Of a stretch of 12,894 bases of DNA, positions 1-8,200 are shown piece by piece. How positions within the stretch are numbered: the stretch's first letter is position 1; every line of letters begins with the position of its first letter. Position numbers and translations under genes: made by a program. The notes below the pieces were generated by a model. That model saw nothing but the letters and a program-made list of their open reading frames with translations. It searched no databases and was not told the DNA's origin. This DNA is from CAYFMH01 sp964344165 (GTDB taxonomy: Bacteria > Patescibacteriota > Gracilibacteria > UBA4473): the NCBI GenBank assembly GCA_964344165.1, contig CAYFMH010000048.1:1-12894 (forward strand), given 5' to 3'.

Positions 1-1138
1 ATGGATTGGTGACCTGCACGTTTCCATCTGTGACGAAAAAGTTTCCATTTACATCAAAATAAAAAGCATCTGTATCTGCTCCAGCTGCAATTTGGAGAGG
101 ATTATTTGGATTAGTAACTCCAATTCCAACATTTCCTGCACTATCAATTCTTACCGCTTCATTTAACCCGTTCACCAAAAATCGAAAATTATTTCCACTA
201 TTTTGGTACTGAATAGCCCCTTGAGCATTACTATCCGCATCACCAAAAAAAATACTCTGGTTACTCGTTGTACTCCCTAAAAAAGATAATCCCATTTCTG
301 TCTGATCGCTTTCTACAACCAATTCATCTGCATTAGCATTGGTTGTCACCGTTCCAGCACTTCCTGCATATACATGCAGTGGTCCATCCGGACTCGTCGT
401 TCCAATCCCAACGTTTCCAGTGCTGTAATAAATATCAGATCCACTCACAGCCCAGCTTCCATCTTTGTCTCCACACTCCCAGATAGAACTAGTATTATTC
501 CAATCGAGAACTTGATTGTCACTACAAGTGTTTAACAGCCCAAAATCATCTGATCCATCGACACGCAGTCCCTGATCCGTGATGACCCCCTGAATTTCAT
601 TCGTCGCACTGGCATCAGCGTCATCTGTCGCATCGGTCCCACAGCTGAGATTGCCACCACTGTCGGTATCGATTGTGTCACAGCTTGATAAACCGTAAAT
701 TTGAACTACTCCAGCCTGCTTAACCGAAAATCGAGGTGCAGAGTATTCAAAAGATTCTGCAGAAAGATCTGAAGAAAAAGCGCTATCAATGGTCATTGTA
801 TCCAGATCAGTAATAGTCGCTACTCTTCTACTTTCTCCTGCGGCCGTAATCTCGTCTCCTACGGCGAGTTCAGTATCAAAAGCAGTACTTGTTCCAGAAA
901 CAGCAGTTCCTGTAGTACTGATTGTTCCGGTTCCACTAGCTTTGTCACTATGTACTTGAAACTTCTCTTGTGGTGTCATCGTATCAATCCCCACTCGATC
1001 ATTAGTGATGTCTGGATAAACCAAAGAACCCAATTCCCCATCCTGTGGTTCTCCAGAGGGTGGGTTTGGCCAGGTGACCGCTAGAGCCATTCCTCCTAGT
1101 GAAATAGTTATCAAGAAGGAGGTTAATATTTTTTTCAT
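1..1138 (-). CDS. Exported tail-fibre-like repeat protein, 3' end outside the window
   Basis: An open frame of 379 codons starts at ATG 1138 and runs off the left edge without a stop. Residues 1-20 form a signal peptide (MKK, hydrophobic core, cleavage after ALA at about residue 20), so the protein should be exported. A motif of the form VGIxxxxPxxxxxV/I occurs three times, near residues 49-62, 243-256 and 338-350. This motif is typical of phage tail-fibre and adhesin stalks that often end in a peptidase S74 intramolecular chaperone. Residues about 70-132 form a separate Gly/Thr/Ser-rich beta module (GTISTTGTAVSGT, then LAVGDEITAAGE). Cys153, 166, 205 and 222 fall in the middle section. No clear ribosome-binding site precedes the start. 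I infer a trimeric surface fibre or adhesin of cellular rather than phage origin, because of the signal peptide and lack of phage neighbours. The expected C-terminal S74 domain cannot be seen here. Confidence 0.
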   Translation of the reverse strand, partial: MKKILTSFLITISLGGMALAVTWPNPPSGEPQDGELGSLVYPDITNDRVGIDTMTPQEKFQVHSDKASGTGTISTTGTAVSGTSTAFDTELAVGDEITAAGESRRVATITDLDTMTIDSAFSSDLSAESFEYSAPRFSVKQAGVVQIYGLSSCDTIDTDSGGNLSCGTDATDDADASATNEIQGVITDQGLRVDGSDDFGLLNTCSDNQVLDWNNTSSIWECGDKDGSWAVSGSDIYYSTGNVGIGTTSPDGPLHVYAGSAGTVTTNANADELVVESDQTEMGLSFLGSTTSNQSIFFGDADSNAQGAIQYQNSGNNFRFLVNGLNEAVRIDSAGNVGIGVTNPNNPLQIAAGADTDAFYFDVNGNFFVTDGNVQVTNP

Positions 1139-1256
1139 TTGGTGTTCCAACTGAGAAGTGTTTTTGAAAATCAGTGATTGTTTGTTTTTTAGCTTATTTG
1201 TGCTATTTGTTTATCTGTTTAGTTTCAGTCTTCCTAACTCTAAAAATACCTAAGAA

Positions 1257-1265
1257 ATTCTAACA
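1257..1265 (-). promoter_or_regulatory. Possible extended -10 promoter for the exported repeat protein
   Basis: Read on the minus strand this is TGTTAGAAT: the TGn extension followed by a 5/6 match to TATAAT. No convincing -35 box lies upstream. It would give a leader of roughly 110 bases before ATG 1138. In such AT-rich sequence this could be chance. Confidence 0.3.
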
Positions 1266-1271
1266 AAAATT

Positions 1272-1303
1272 TAGACAAAAAAAACAAAAAAACAGCGTTT
1301 TTT
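1272..1303 (-). terminator. Weak A/T-stem terminator after the Mur ligase gene
   Basis: On the minus strand a 7-bp stem (AAAAAAC / GTTTTTT) with a GCT loop overlaps the stop codon of the Mur ligase gene. It is followed by two long T-runs separated by a single G (about 1275-1292). Only one stem pair is G-C, so strength is doubtful, but position and T-tract fit the end of the three-gene unit. Confidence 0.45.
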
Positions 1304-2741
1304 ACTCGAAAATTTGGACTATTTTCTTTGGCAATCTTGACTCCAAAAGTACAGCATCTCCTGAGCCTAATTCTTGAGCCATTTTTTGTAATTTTTCAGA
1401 ATTTTTTCCAAAAAATTTTTCACCACAAATCTCTTTTCCGCGCAACTCAAAATCACTTTTCCACCAAAAAACATTGGCATTTATTTTTTTTAGTGAACGA
1501 AAAATTTTTTCATGAACATCTTCGGAATTTTTTCCAAGCTCGAGAAGTGGAATTCCAACAAAAATTTTCTTTCCCGGGAATTGATCGAGGTGGTCAATGG
1601 CGGCCAAAACCCCATCTGGATTGGCCGAATACAAATCCTGCAGGACGGTAAATCCGTTTTTATGTTTTTTGACAGACAGAGCTCTTTTGAGCGGTGGTAG
1701 TTTTTTGAGGGCATTTTTTATTGCTTCAGGAGCCATTCCATACTCTCGGCACACTTCCATCGAGAGCAGGGCGTTTCCGACAAAAAATCCACCACCCCAT
1801 GGTAAAGTCATCTTTTTTCCATAAACTTCAAATTCAGTTTTGTCCGGAAATTTTTTAGCATTTTTGGTCACATCCAGAGAGATAGGGATGGTGGTCGCGT
1901 GGATGCGATTATCATCAAATACCTGAACCAAAAGTGCATTATCAGCATTAAAAAATACTTTTTCACTCGCGGATTCGGCCAGTTCAAATTTGGCCTGTTG
2001 GATCCTGAGTTGAGAACCAAAAAGTGAAATGTGCTGTGCATTGAGTCCAGTCATGATCCCAATTTTTGGAAAAATAAAGTCACAAACCTGCTTAATCTCC
2101 CCCACTCGATAGGCCCCAATTTCAACAACAAAGAACTTCTGTTTTTTGCTCTCAAAAAACTTCTTATTTTTGAGCACTAATCGAGCGATGGCCACTTCAT
2201 TGTTTTGGTTTTCTGGATTGTAGCACACATTTTCTTTCCCAAATTTGGATTGCAGGAGATGTACGAGGATTTCTTTGGTAGAGCTTTTTCCGAAGCTTCC
2301 GGTTATCCCAATCACTTCGACATTTTTATTATCTTTCATCACAACTCGAGCACGGTAAAAAAGCATCTGACGGGCCAAAAACACCGGAATATCAGAAATC
2401 AATACGGAAAGCGCAATCCAAAGAAAAATGGTTCTCTCCCAGAGAACAATGGTTAGCAACCCCAGTCCAAAGTTTGATTCTATAGCGTAGACAAAGACAT
2501 AGCTAAAAAAAGCAAACAGAAGGCCAATCAGGATAATCCGCCCGGATATTTTTGGTCGTGGTAAAATCCCATCAAAAAACCATAGATTAAAAAGATCTCG
2601 TCGACCATCTTGGGTAAAAAAGTGAGCCCGCATCCGATCAAACCGGTATTCTCTGATCTGCCAGTTTTGGAGCCAGTACAGAGCCGTTCGACATCCGATG
2701 ATGAACCAGATAATAAGAAGAATGAGTAATAATTCAGTCAT
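1302..2741 (-). CDS. Membrane-anchored MurF-like Mur ligase
   Basis: This 479-residue protein belongs to the ATP-dependent Mur ligase family, whose members join an amino acid or peptide to a carboxylate in peptidoglycan precursors. Closest recognisable relative is MurF. The family P-loop is GITGSFGKSS (145-154). Further family marks are VVEIGA (205-210), LNAQH with His237, the AKFE segment whose Lys251 sits where family members carry the carbamylated lysine, NALLSM (323-328), and LYSANPDG (370-377), matching the MurF signature SYNANPxS. The unusual part is the N-terminus: in place of the globular MurF domain 1 that binds the UDP-sugar there are hydrophobic segments at about 3-22, 68-87 and 92-117. 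The catalytic part should face the cytoplasm. Its ATG immediately follows the stop of the 92-residue gene, so translational coupling is likely. The family is clear, the exact substrate is not: it may act on a lipid-linked or non-standard precursor. Confidence 0.85.
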   Translation of the reverse strand: MTELLLILLIIWFIIGCRTALYWLQNWQIREYRFDRMRAHFFTQDGRRDLFNLWFFDGILPRPKISGRIILIGLLFAFFSYVFVYAIESNFGLGLLTIVLWERTIFLWIALSVLISDIPVFLARQMLFYRARVVMKDNKNVEVIGITGSFGKSSTKEILVHLLQSKFGKENVCYNPENQNNEVAIARLVLKNKKFFESKKQKFFVVEIGAYRVGEIKQVCDFIFPKIGIMTGLNAQHISLFGSQLRIQQAKFELAESASEKVFFNADNALLVQVFDDNRIHATTIPISLDVTKNAKKFPDKTEFEVYGKKMTLPWGGGFFVGNALLSMEVCREYGMAPEAIKNALKKLPPLKRALSVKKHKNGFTVLQDLYSANPDGVLAAIDHLDQFPGKKIFVGIPLLELGKNSEDVHEKIFRSLKKINANVFWWKSDFELRGKEICGEKFFGKNSEKLQKMAQELGSGDAVLLESRLPKKIVQIFE

Positions 2742-3020
2742 TTAAGCTTTTTTAAATCTTTTGGGATTGAAATGATAATTATCTAATCCTTCTAAGACAA
2801 AAGAATTTCGAAATCCTTTATCGTTCATTCTGAATTCAGTTACAATTTGTTGAACTCTCCAGTTAGTTCCTTTTAATAAATTCCCATCTGGAAATTGTAC
2901 ATTTCTCATAGCAATAACTTCATCTCCTTCATATACAAAACCAGGCCCATAAACACGGGCACCTTTTTCTTGAATAAATTGTCTTCGCTTTTCTAAATCA
3001 GGATGAAAAGATTCACTCAT
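2742..3020 (-). CDS. Small protein of unknown function (92 residues)
   Basis: I do not recognise this protein. It is short, without signal peptide, membrane segment or cysteine. It has a charged helical start (residues 5-20), then what looks like a small beta-rich domain: YGPGFVYEGDEVIAMRN, a turn with PDG, TNWRVQQIV, then SFVLEGLD and a basic end (FNPKRFKKA). A pattern of GDEV, a middle strand, LEG and a terminal RF resembles small SH3-like barrels, but that is only a fold guess. Its ATG overlaps the TGA of the upstream hydrolase (ATGA, 3017-3020), and its TAA abuts the ATG of the Mur ligase. This strict packing on both sides is the best evidence that it is a real translated gene co-expressed with both. 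It may assist or regulate the ligase; that is inference from position only. Confidence 0.75.
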   Translation of the reverse strand: MSESFHPDLEKRRQFIQEKGARVYGPGFVYEGDEVIAMRNVQFPDGNLLKGTNWRVQQIVTEFRMNDKGFRNSFVLEGLDNYHFNPKRFKKA

Positions 3021-3793
3021 TTTTTTGATAAAAATTTAGTTACCAATTCCACAATCTCCCCCTCATGCGTCCGATGCACTCCATGTCTCCCCTCCCCTAG
3101 GATAACTAATTTGGCATTGGGCAGTTTTTCTTCATACACTTTTCCGGATTTCAGGGGGGTAATCTGATCGTTCTTTCCCCAAATGAGCAAAAACGGCATT
3201 TTTAGTTCTGGCAGATCATTTCGGAAGTCTTTTTCAGCCAATACTTTTTCGAGCGTGGTTTTGAGTTCTGGGACGACCGCTCCCCAATCTCGGGCTCCAA
3301 AGATGCGAGTAATTATAAATTTTTGGATGTATTGCGGCACAATCGCTTTTGCCAATCGAAATTTTTTACTCAGGAAAAGGGAGATTTTTTCTCGTGTGGT
3401 CGGAGGCCATTTGATCCCGGCGGCACCGGTCAAAATTACCTTTTGGGCTATCTCAGGATGTTTGGAGAGCAATCGAACAATGATTCGGCACCCAAAAGAG
3501 TGCCCGTAAAAAAAGCATTTTTTGATTTTTAATTCTTTCAGAATTTCTGTGAGCCACTCGGCGTAATCCCAGGTATCCCAACCCTCAGTTGTAGGGAATT
3601 TGCTTTTTCCAAATCCGGGCATATCGAGCAGGATCACTTCTAGATTGTTCTTTTTTACGATTTTGGGAGCTAGTTTTTCAAAGCTCTCCGTAGAGCCGCC
3701 CCAACCATGACAAAAAACCATTTTTTTGGTTCCCGTCCCATATCTCAGATAGTGATATTTTATGCCTTTTATTTCGGTGAATTTAGATTTCAT
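3017..3793 (-). CDS. Alpha/beta hydrolase (258 residues)
   Basis: A typical alpha/beta-hydrolase-fold enzyme, probably an esterase, lipase or amidase acting in the cytoplasm. Numbered from ATG 3793: the oxyanion-hole motif HGWGGS is at 29-34, DMPGFGKS at 57-64, the nucleophile elbow GHSFG at 97-101 (Ser99), the acid in GKNDQITP (Asp209), and the catalytic His in GRHGVH (probably His237). Residues about 130-191 form the lid region. There is no signal peptide. The frame can be extended to a GTG at 3835, adding 14 residues, but that codon lies inside the terminator hairpin of the upstream gene and the homology starts after the internal ATG, so I chose 3793. It is first in a tight unit with the 92-residue gene (4-base overlap) and the Mur ligase. 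This suggests a role in envelope or precursor metabolism, but the fold alone does not fix the substrate. Confidence 0.88.
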   Translation of the reverse strand: MKSKFTEIKGIKYHYLRYGTGTKKMVFCHGWGGSTESFEKLAPKIVKKNNLEVILLDMPGFGKSKFPTTEGWDTWDYAEWLTEILKELKIKKCFFYGHSFGCRIIVRLLSKHPEIAQKVILTGAAGIKWPPTTREKISLFLSKKFRLAKAIVPQYIQKFIITRIFGARDWGAVVPELKTTLEKVLAEKDFRNDLPELKMPFLLIWGKNDQITPLKSGKVYEEKLPNAKLVILGEGRHGVHRTHEGEIVELVTKFLSKK

Positions 3794-3817
3794 CAGAAGT
3801 GATCTTATTAATTTTTT

Positions 3818-3858
3818 AAAAAAAGGCGAGACCACGAGATCCCGCCTTTTGGTTTTTT
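3818..3858 (-). terminator. Rho-independent terminator after homoserine dehydrogenase
   Basis: On the minus strand an 8-bp perfect stem (AAAAGGCG / CGCCTTTT), extended by two more pairs after one mismatch, encloses a short loop and is followed by a run of eight T. It lies 15-55 bases past the homoserine dehydrogenase stop. It ends about 25 bases before the chosen hydrolase start, so little room remains for a separate hydrolase promoter. Confidence 0.8.
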
Positions 3859-3872
3859 GAACAAATGTAGAA

Positions 3873-5009
3873 TTACATGCGAGGAACTCCTGCAGGAAGC
3901 TTTTTTGTAATTCCTGATCGTACTGCTGCGGCAGTTAATTCCAGTCCTGCTCCTGGAGATTTAATAATGTGAGCTAGATCTCCTTCAAGGATTCCTGTCT
4001 CTATTCGTACTAGATTAGCTGTTCCCTTGAGACCTCCAAAGTCGGAATCTTTTGGATAATTTTGGAAGCCCACAGTCATTTTTGGTTGACCATCTTCGAT
4101 CGTTAATCTTGCGACATATCGTACTACTTCCTCTCTGTCTGCGGCCTCAGAAATCATTCGTCTAAATCTTTCATCTTCGGCTTTAATTTTTTCAAAAAAG
4201 GCATCCCCTTCCAGTTTTCCATATTTTTCTCCAATCATTGGATCTCTTTTTACATCTTTCATTTCCACATTAAATCCAGCATATCGAGCCAAAATGAGGA
4301 TTTTTCGAGCGACGTCCAGTCCATTGAGATCGTCCCAAGGATTTGGTTCTGTGTATCCAGCTTCATTTGCTTCTTTTACAATTTCAGAAAAAGGTCGTCC
4401 TTTTTCTAATTCTGAAAAGATATATCCGAGCGTTCCAGAAAAACAGCCTTCAATGGTTTGAAAAACATCTCTGTCTTCGTGTCTTTCGTTTATAAAATTG
4501 AGTGCACCGGCTCCTCCCATAACGGTGACGTTGGCATCGTACCGATGATGAGACTGAGTAAGTGTGCGAAAATCTCGCATTGTTCCAAAAGCCAATGGAT
4601 TTTTATTAGAAGTTACTAATTTGTTTCCAGCAGCTACATCAGTTATCACTTGTTTGTGAAATTTTAAAAGTTCCTTTTTCCCGGCCGTTACATCCACAAA
4701 AACAATTTCTCCATCCATTCCAGCTTTTCGAATAGCCTGAAGTAAGCCATCCAAACTTTTTAAGGGAGGCATTTGTTTGAGTACTGCCATGGCTGCATCT
4801 CGTGAGTGAGATATTACTCTTAAAATCATAGGATCAATTCCCTCCGGAGCAAAATTTAACCTCAGTTGATCTTCTGCAAAATCTACCACGCCTGAAATTA
4901 TACTTGGATTTCGGTGCCCCTGTTCGGTCACATCCAGCTCTGTTACTTGATTGATAAGTGTTCGTCCAACATTTCCGGCCCCTCCCAAAACTACTAATCT
5001 TTGTCTCAT
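3873..5009 (-). CDS. hom: Homoserine dehydrogenase, monofunctional
   Basis: Reduces L-aspartate 4-semialdehyde to L-homoserine with NAD(P)H, the branch point toward threonine and methionine. The 378 residues match the dehydrogenase half of ThrA/MetL-type enzymes. The nucleotide-binding loop is GGAGNVG (9-15); DVTAG is at 106-110, LVTSNKNPLA at 131-140, the substrate region EGCFSGTLGYIF at 187-198, YTEPNPWDDLNGLDVARK at 219-236 with the family's catalytic Asp232 and Lys236, and the late LKGTANLV and KSPGAGLELTAA (350-361). There is no aspartokinase domain before it and no ACT regulatory domain after it, so feedback control through ACT is absent. It stands alone between a good promoter and a strong terminator, with no other threonine-pathway gene here. 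Small deviations: EPNPW where EPDPR is usual, and KSPGAG where KGPGAG is usual. Confidence 0.9.
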   Translation of the reverse strand: MRQRLVVLGGAGNVGRTLINQVTELDVTEQGHRNPSIISGVVDFAEDQLRLNFAPEGIDPMILRVISHSRDAAMAVLKQMPPLKSLDGLLQAIRKAGMDGEIVFVDVTAGKKELLKFHKQVITDVAAGNKLVTSNKNPLAFGTMRDFRTLTQSHHRYDANVTVMGGAGALNFINERHEDRDVFQTIEGCFSGTLGYIFSELEKGRPFSEIVKEANEAGYTEPNPWDDLNGLDVARKILILARYAGFNVEMKDVKRDPMIGEKYGKLEGDAFFEKIKAEDERFRRMISEAADREEVVRYVARLTIEDGQPKMTVGFQNYPKDSDFGGLKGTANLVRIETGILEGDLAHIIKSPGAGLELTAAAVRSGITKKLPAGVPRM

Positions 5010-5043
5010 TTTTTATAAAATTAAGAAATAAAAAACTTCAAAA

Positions 5044-5071
5044 AAAATAGTGTTCAAAAATTTATTGTCAA
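5044..5071 (-). promoter_or_regulatory. Sigma-70-type promoter for homoserine dehydrogenase
   Basis: On the minus strand there is a perfect -35 TTGACA (5066-5071), a 16-base spacer, and TATTTT (5044-5049, 4/6 to TATAAT). Transcription would start near 5037 and give a leader of about 28 bases before ATG 5009. Confidence 0.6.
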
Positions 5072-5155
5072 ATAAATCAATCTATTTCTTAAAATAAATA
5101 ATTTGAGAAAGTGTTTTTGCTAAGTATTCCTTTTCACAAAAACACTAAAAAACAT

Positions 5156-5184
5156 TTGAAAAAAGCTTTTTTTTATGCTAAAAT
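5156..5184 (+). promoter_or_regulatory. Sigma-70-type extended -10 promoter for the giant protease
   Basis: TTGAAA (5156-5161) is a 5/6 -35 box. A 17-base spacer follows, then TAAAAT (5179-5184), a 5/6 -10 box preceded by the TGn extension (5176-5178). The expected transcript start near 5191 leaves a leader of only about 17 bases before ATG 5208. Confidence 0.7.
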
Positions 5185-5192
5185 ATCTAGAT

Positions 5193-5208
5193 TTTATAAA
5201 TTTATAAA
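5193..5208. repeat. 16-bp perfect AT palindrome touching the protease start codon
   Basis: TTTATAAATTTATAAA is its own reverse complement and occupies nearly the whole short leader, between the expected transcript start and the ATG. It could be an operator for a dimeric repressor, or only chance in AT-rich DNA. Confidence 0.45.
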
Positions 5209-8200
5209 TGAAAAAAATCATCTTATCGGCTGTGGCGCTCTCTTTTTTATTTCTTGGACTTGCAAATGTGCCTTTTATCACCGAAGCTCAATCCAATCCA
5301 CCTACTGTACGTGTGACGGGAAATTTTGTGCCGGATGAAGTACTGGTGAAATTCAAAAAGAACGAAATTGATACGCAGGATTCTTATGGGCAGATACAGG
5401 CATTGGTTTTTTCCATCCTTGAAGATCTAGAAAAAAAAGCTGACTTGGAGCAAATGAATACGATCCTCTACCGACTCGAATCAGAAACGGAAACTGTCGG
5501 AGAAGCAATTGCCAGATTGCAGGCCGATCCGAGCGTAGAGTATGTCCAACCAAACTACATCTACTACCCACTCGAAATTCCAAACGATTCTAGCTTCAAT
5601 CAACAATGGGGACTAAATAACACTGGTCAAAGTGTAAATGGAACTAATGGAACATCTGATGCTGATATAGATGCTCCAGAAGCCTGGGATCAATATGACG
5701 GAGAAGCAGAAATAATTGTGGCAATTATCGATACTGGAGTAGATTATACACATGTTGAACTAGACGGGCTTATGTGGGATGGAAGCAGCCAATGTTTTGA
5801 TGAGAGCGGAAATGCTATCTCAGGAGGGTGTCCCAATAGTGGATGGAACTATACCAAGGATGAACTTAATGCCAATGATCCAATGTATAACACAGATGAT
5901 CATGGAACTCATGTCGCCGGAATCGTTACCTCAGAGACAAACAATAATACTGGAATTGCTGGGACCGGACGAGGGATTAAATTGATGGCCATCCGATCTT
6001 CTTCTGTCAATGGAGGAGGAGAAGTTTTTTATTCTGATGACTTAGCTAACTCTGTAAATTTTGCTCGAAACAATGGAGCAAAAATTATTAATGCTAGTCT
6101 CGGAGGAGGAGCGAGTAGCTGTAGTGCTGTTTATGATCAACTTTTTTATGAAGCCATTGCTAATTTTGATGGTTTATTTTTGGCCGCAGCTGGAAATGAT
6201 AATACAGAACATGATGGAAGCACGTACTTTGAATTTCCAGCCGATTATGGAACCAATACTTCCTGCTGGAATGGATTGGACAATGTGATCAGCATTGCCT
6301 CTACCAATTCAAATGATGGAAGATCATCTTTTTCTGATTATGGTGCTAATTTTGTCCATGTAGGAGCTCCGGGATCTGACATTTATAGTACGCTTCCAGA
6401 CAATTCTTTAGGGTTTGAGAGCGGAACTTCTATGGCCACACCAATGGTATCTGGTGTAGCTGGAACTCTCTGGAGCCATAGTCCGACACGGACAACAAGT
6501 GAAATAAAAAATATCCTTTTAACCACCGGAGATGATTTAGCCGCACTCAATGGAATCACTACCACAGGAAAAAGAGTTAACTTTAATAATGCGATTACTA
6601 CCCTTGAAAAACCAACCATAAATAGTTTTTCTCTCAGAGATATTGGAACAAATAATACAAGTTATACTTCAGGAAATATTGCCTTTACGATCAATGCAAT
6701 CGATAATAATAACATTGGTGGAGAAAATGATACTTTTGAGAGATATGCGATTTTTAATAACAGTGATCAGGAAGTATTAGATGGATCTCCAGGAACTGGA
6801 AAAAATGTGGAAACTGATGGAAGTTTTTCTGCTGCAGGAACAGCAGGTGCTCTGACATCAGTAAGTTTTTATGCAGAAGTAACAGACAAAGATGGACACA
6901 CTACCCAATCTGAAACTGACACAATCACTATCGATAAAATCGCTCCCACCAATCTACTAATAGAAAATTTTACCAATGGTTCTACATCAATCAGTTTTAA
7001 CTTTAGTACAAGTGATGAAGGGATTGGAGAAGTAGAAATAAAATACTGTCCGACTTCTCAGGAAGATGAAACCTGTAGTGATTGGACAACAGAAACCAGC
7101 TACATCCGTTCTGAACTGATACCAAATACTCAGTACCCACTCTACACAAAGGTTCGAGACACGCTGGGAAATGAAGGAGATTTTGTACAAACTTCAAATT
7201 ATCGAACTTTTGCAGCAACTGCTGATATTTCTAATCCAATGGCCCAAATTCTTTCTCAAAACGCTGGTACTACCAACGAGATCCAATTAAATTGGAACCT
7301 AGCTAATGGAATAAAAGTAACCATCTCTCGTGATACATCAGATTTAGCTTGTAATGCTGAAAGAAATGAAATTCTAAGTAATTCGACAGATACTTCTTTG
7401 GTGGATACCAGTTTGGCTTCTGATACGGATTATTACTATCGGCTTTTTGCGGTTAATGCAGATAACGAAACAAACACCACTGATTGTGTAAAAGTCAGAC
7501 AAAGGACAATCCCCCCACAAGTCCAAAATCTCCAAGTAATTCAAAATGCAGTAAATCAAGACGAAACTACCGCAACCGTCACTTGGGAATGGAATGGGGT
7601 TTTTGAAACTAGTGACTATAAATTTTATCTCAACGAAGATCCAGCTATAGATGTAAGTGGGACTACTAATTATACTAAAAATGACTTACCGTTAAATACT
7701 TCTGTAAATGCACAAGTATCAGCTGTTCGATCTGGAGAAGAAGGAGAAAAATCAACTCCCCTCAGCATGATCACAGGTTCATCAAAACCACAAGATCTTG
7801 GATTTTCAGATAAAACTACCAGTACTATTACCTGGACCTGGGGAGAAGGAACTAGTAATGGTTACTATGCTCGTGTAGAAAAAGCAGGACAAGAAGTCCA
7901 TAATTCTGGTTGGCTGAGCAACAGCACTTACTCTTGGCAAGGAACCGGGTATGAACCAAATATCCAGTACACACTCTACGTCAAAGCTAAAAACTTAAAT
8001 GATGAAGAAACCGAAGAGTCTTCTTATGATACTTATACTTCTATTTCAACTCCAGCCTCTGTTTCGGCTACTAATATTACCAACAGTGGGTTTGCAGCCA
8101 CTACTCCTGAGTTAGAAAATGTGAATGATGGAAATTCTGCCTATTACTTTGACATCGGATCGCAAAATTCTGGGTGGTCCAAAAATCCTTCTTGGAATGT

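Noticed and set aside
1..1138. Prophage remnant, suggested by tail-fibre-like repeats
   Set aside because: The protein has a signal peptide, and no capsid, tail, terminase, integrase or lysis gene is nearby.
1328..1651. 107-residue plus-strand frame inside the Mur ligase gene
   Set aside because: Phe/His/Lys-rich low-complexity translation antisense to the conserved ligase; a shadow of the real gene.
3183..3509. 108-residue plus-strand frame inside the hydrolase gene
   Set aside because: Antisense to the catalytic region of a clear alpha/beta hydrolase, with no start signal or family resemblance.
3793..3835. 14-residue N-terminal extension of the hydrolase from GTG 3835
   Set aside because: The codon lies within the terminator hairpin of the preceding gene, and the extension (VSPFFKKLI...) is just translated T/A-runs.
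5010..5207. T-box or riboswitch upstream of homoserine dehydrogenase
   Set aside because: The leader from the predicted promoter is only about 28 bases and has no T-box sequence, specifier stem or antiterminator.
5111..5338. 75-residue frame overlapping the promoter and start of the protease gene
   Set aside because: It crosses the -35/-10 region and the signal peptide coding sequence in another frame, and its sequence resembles no known protein.
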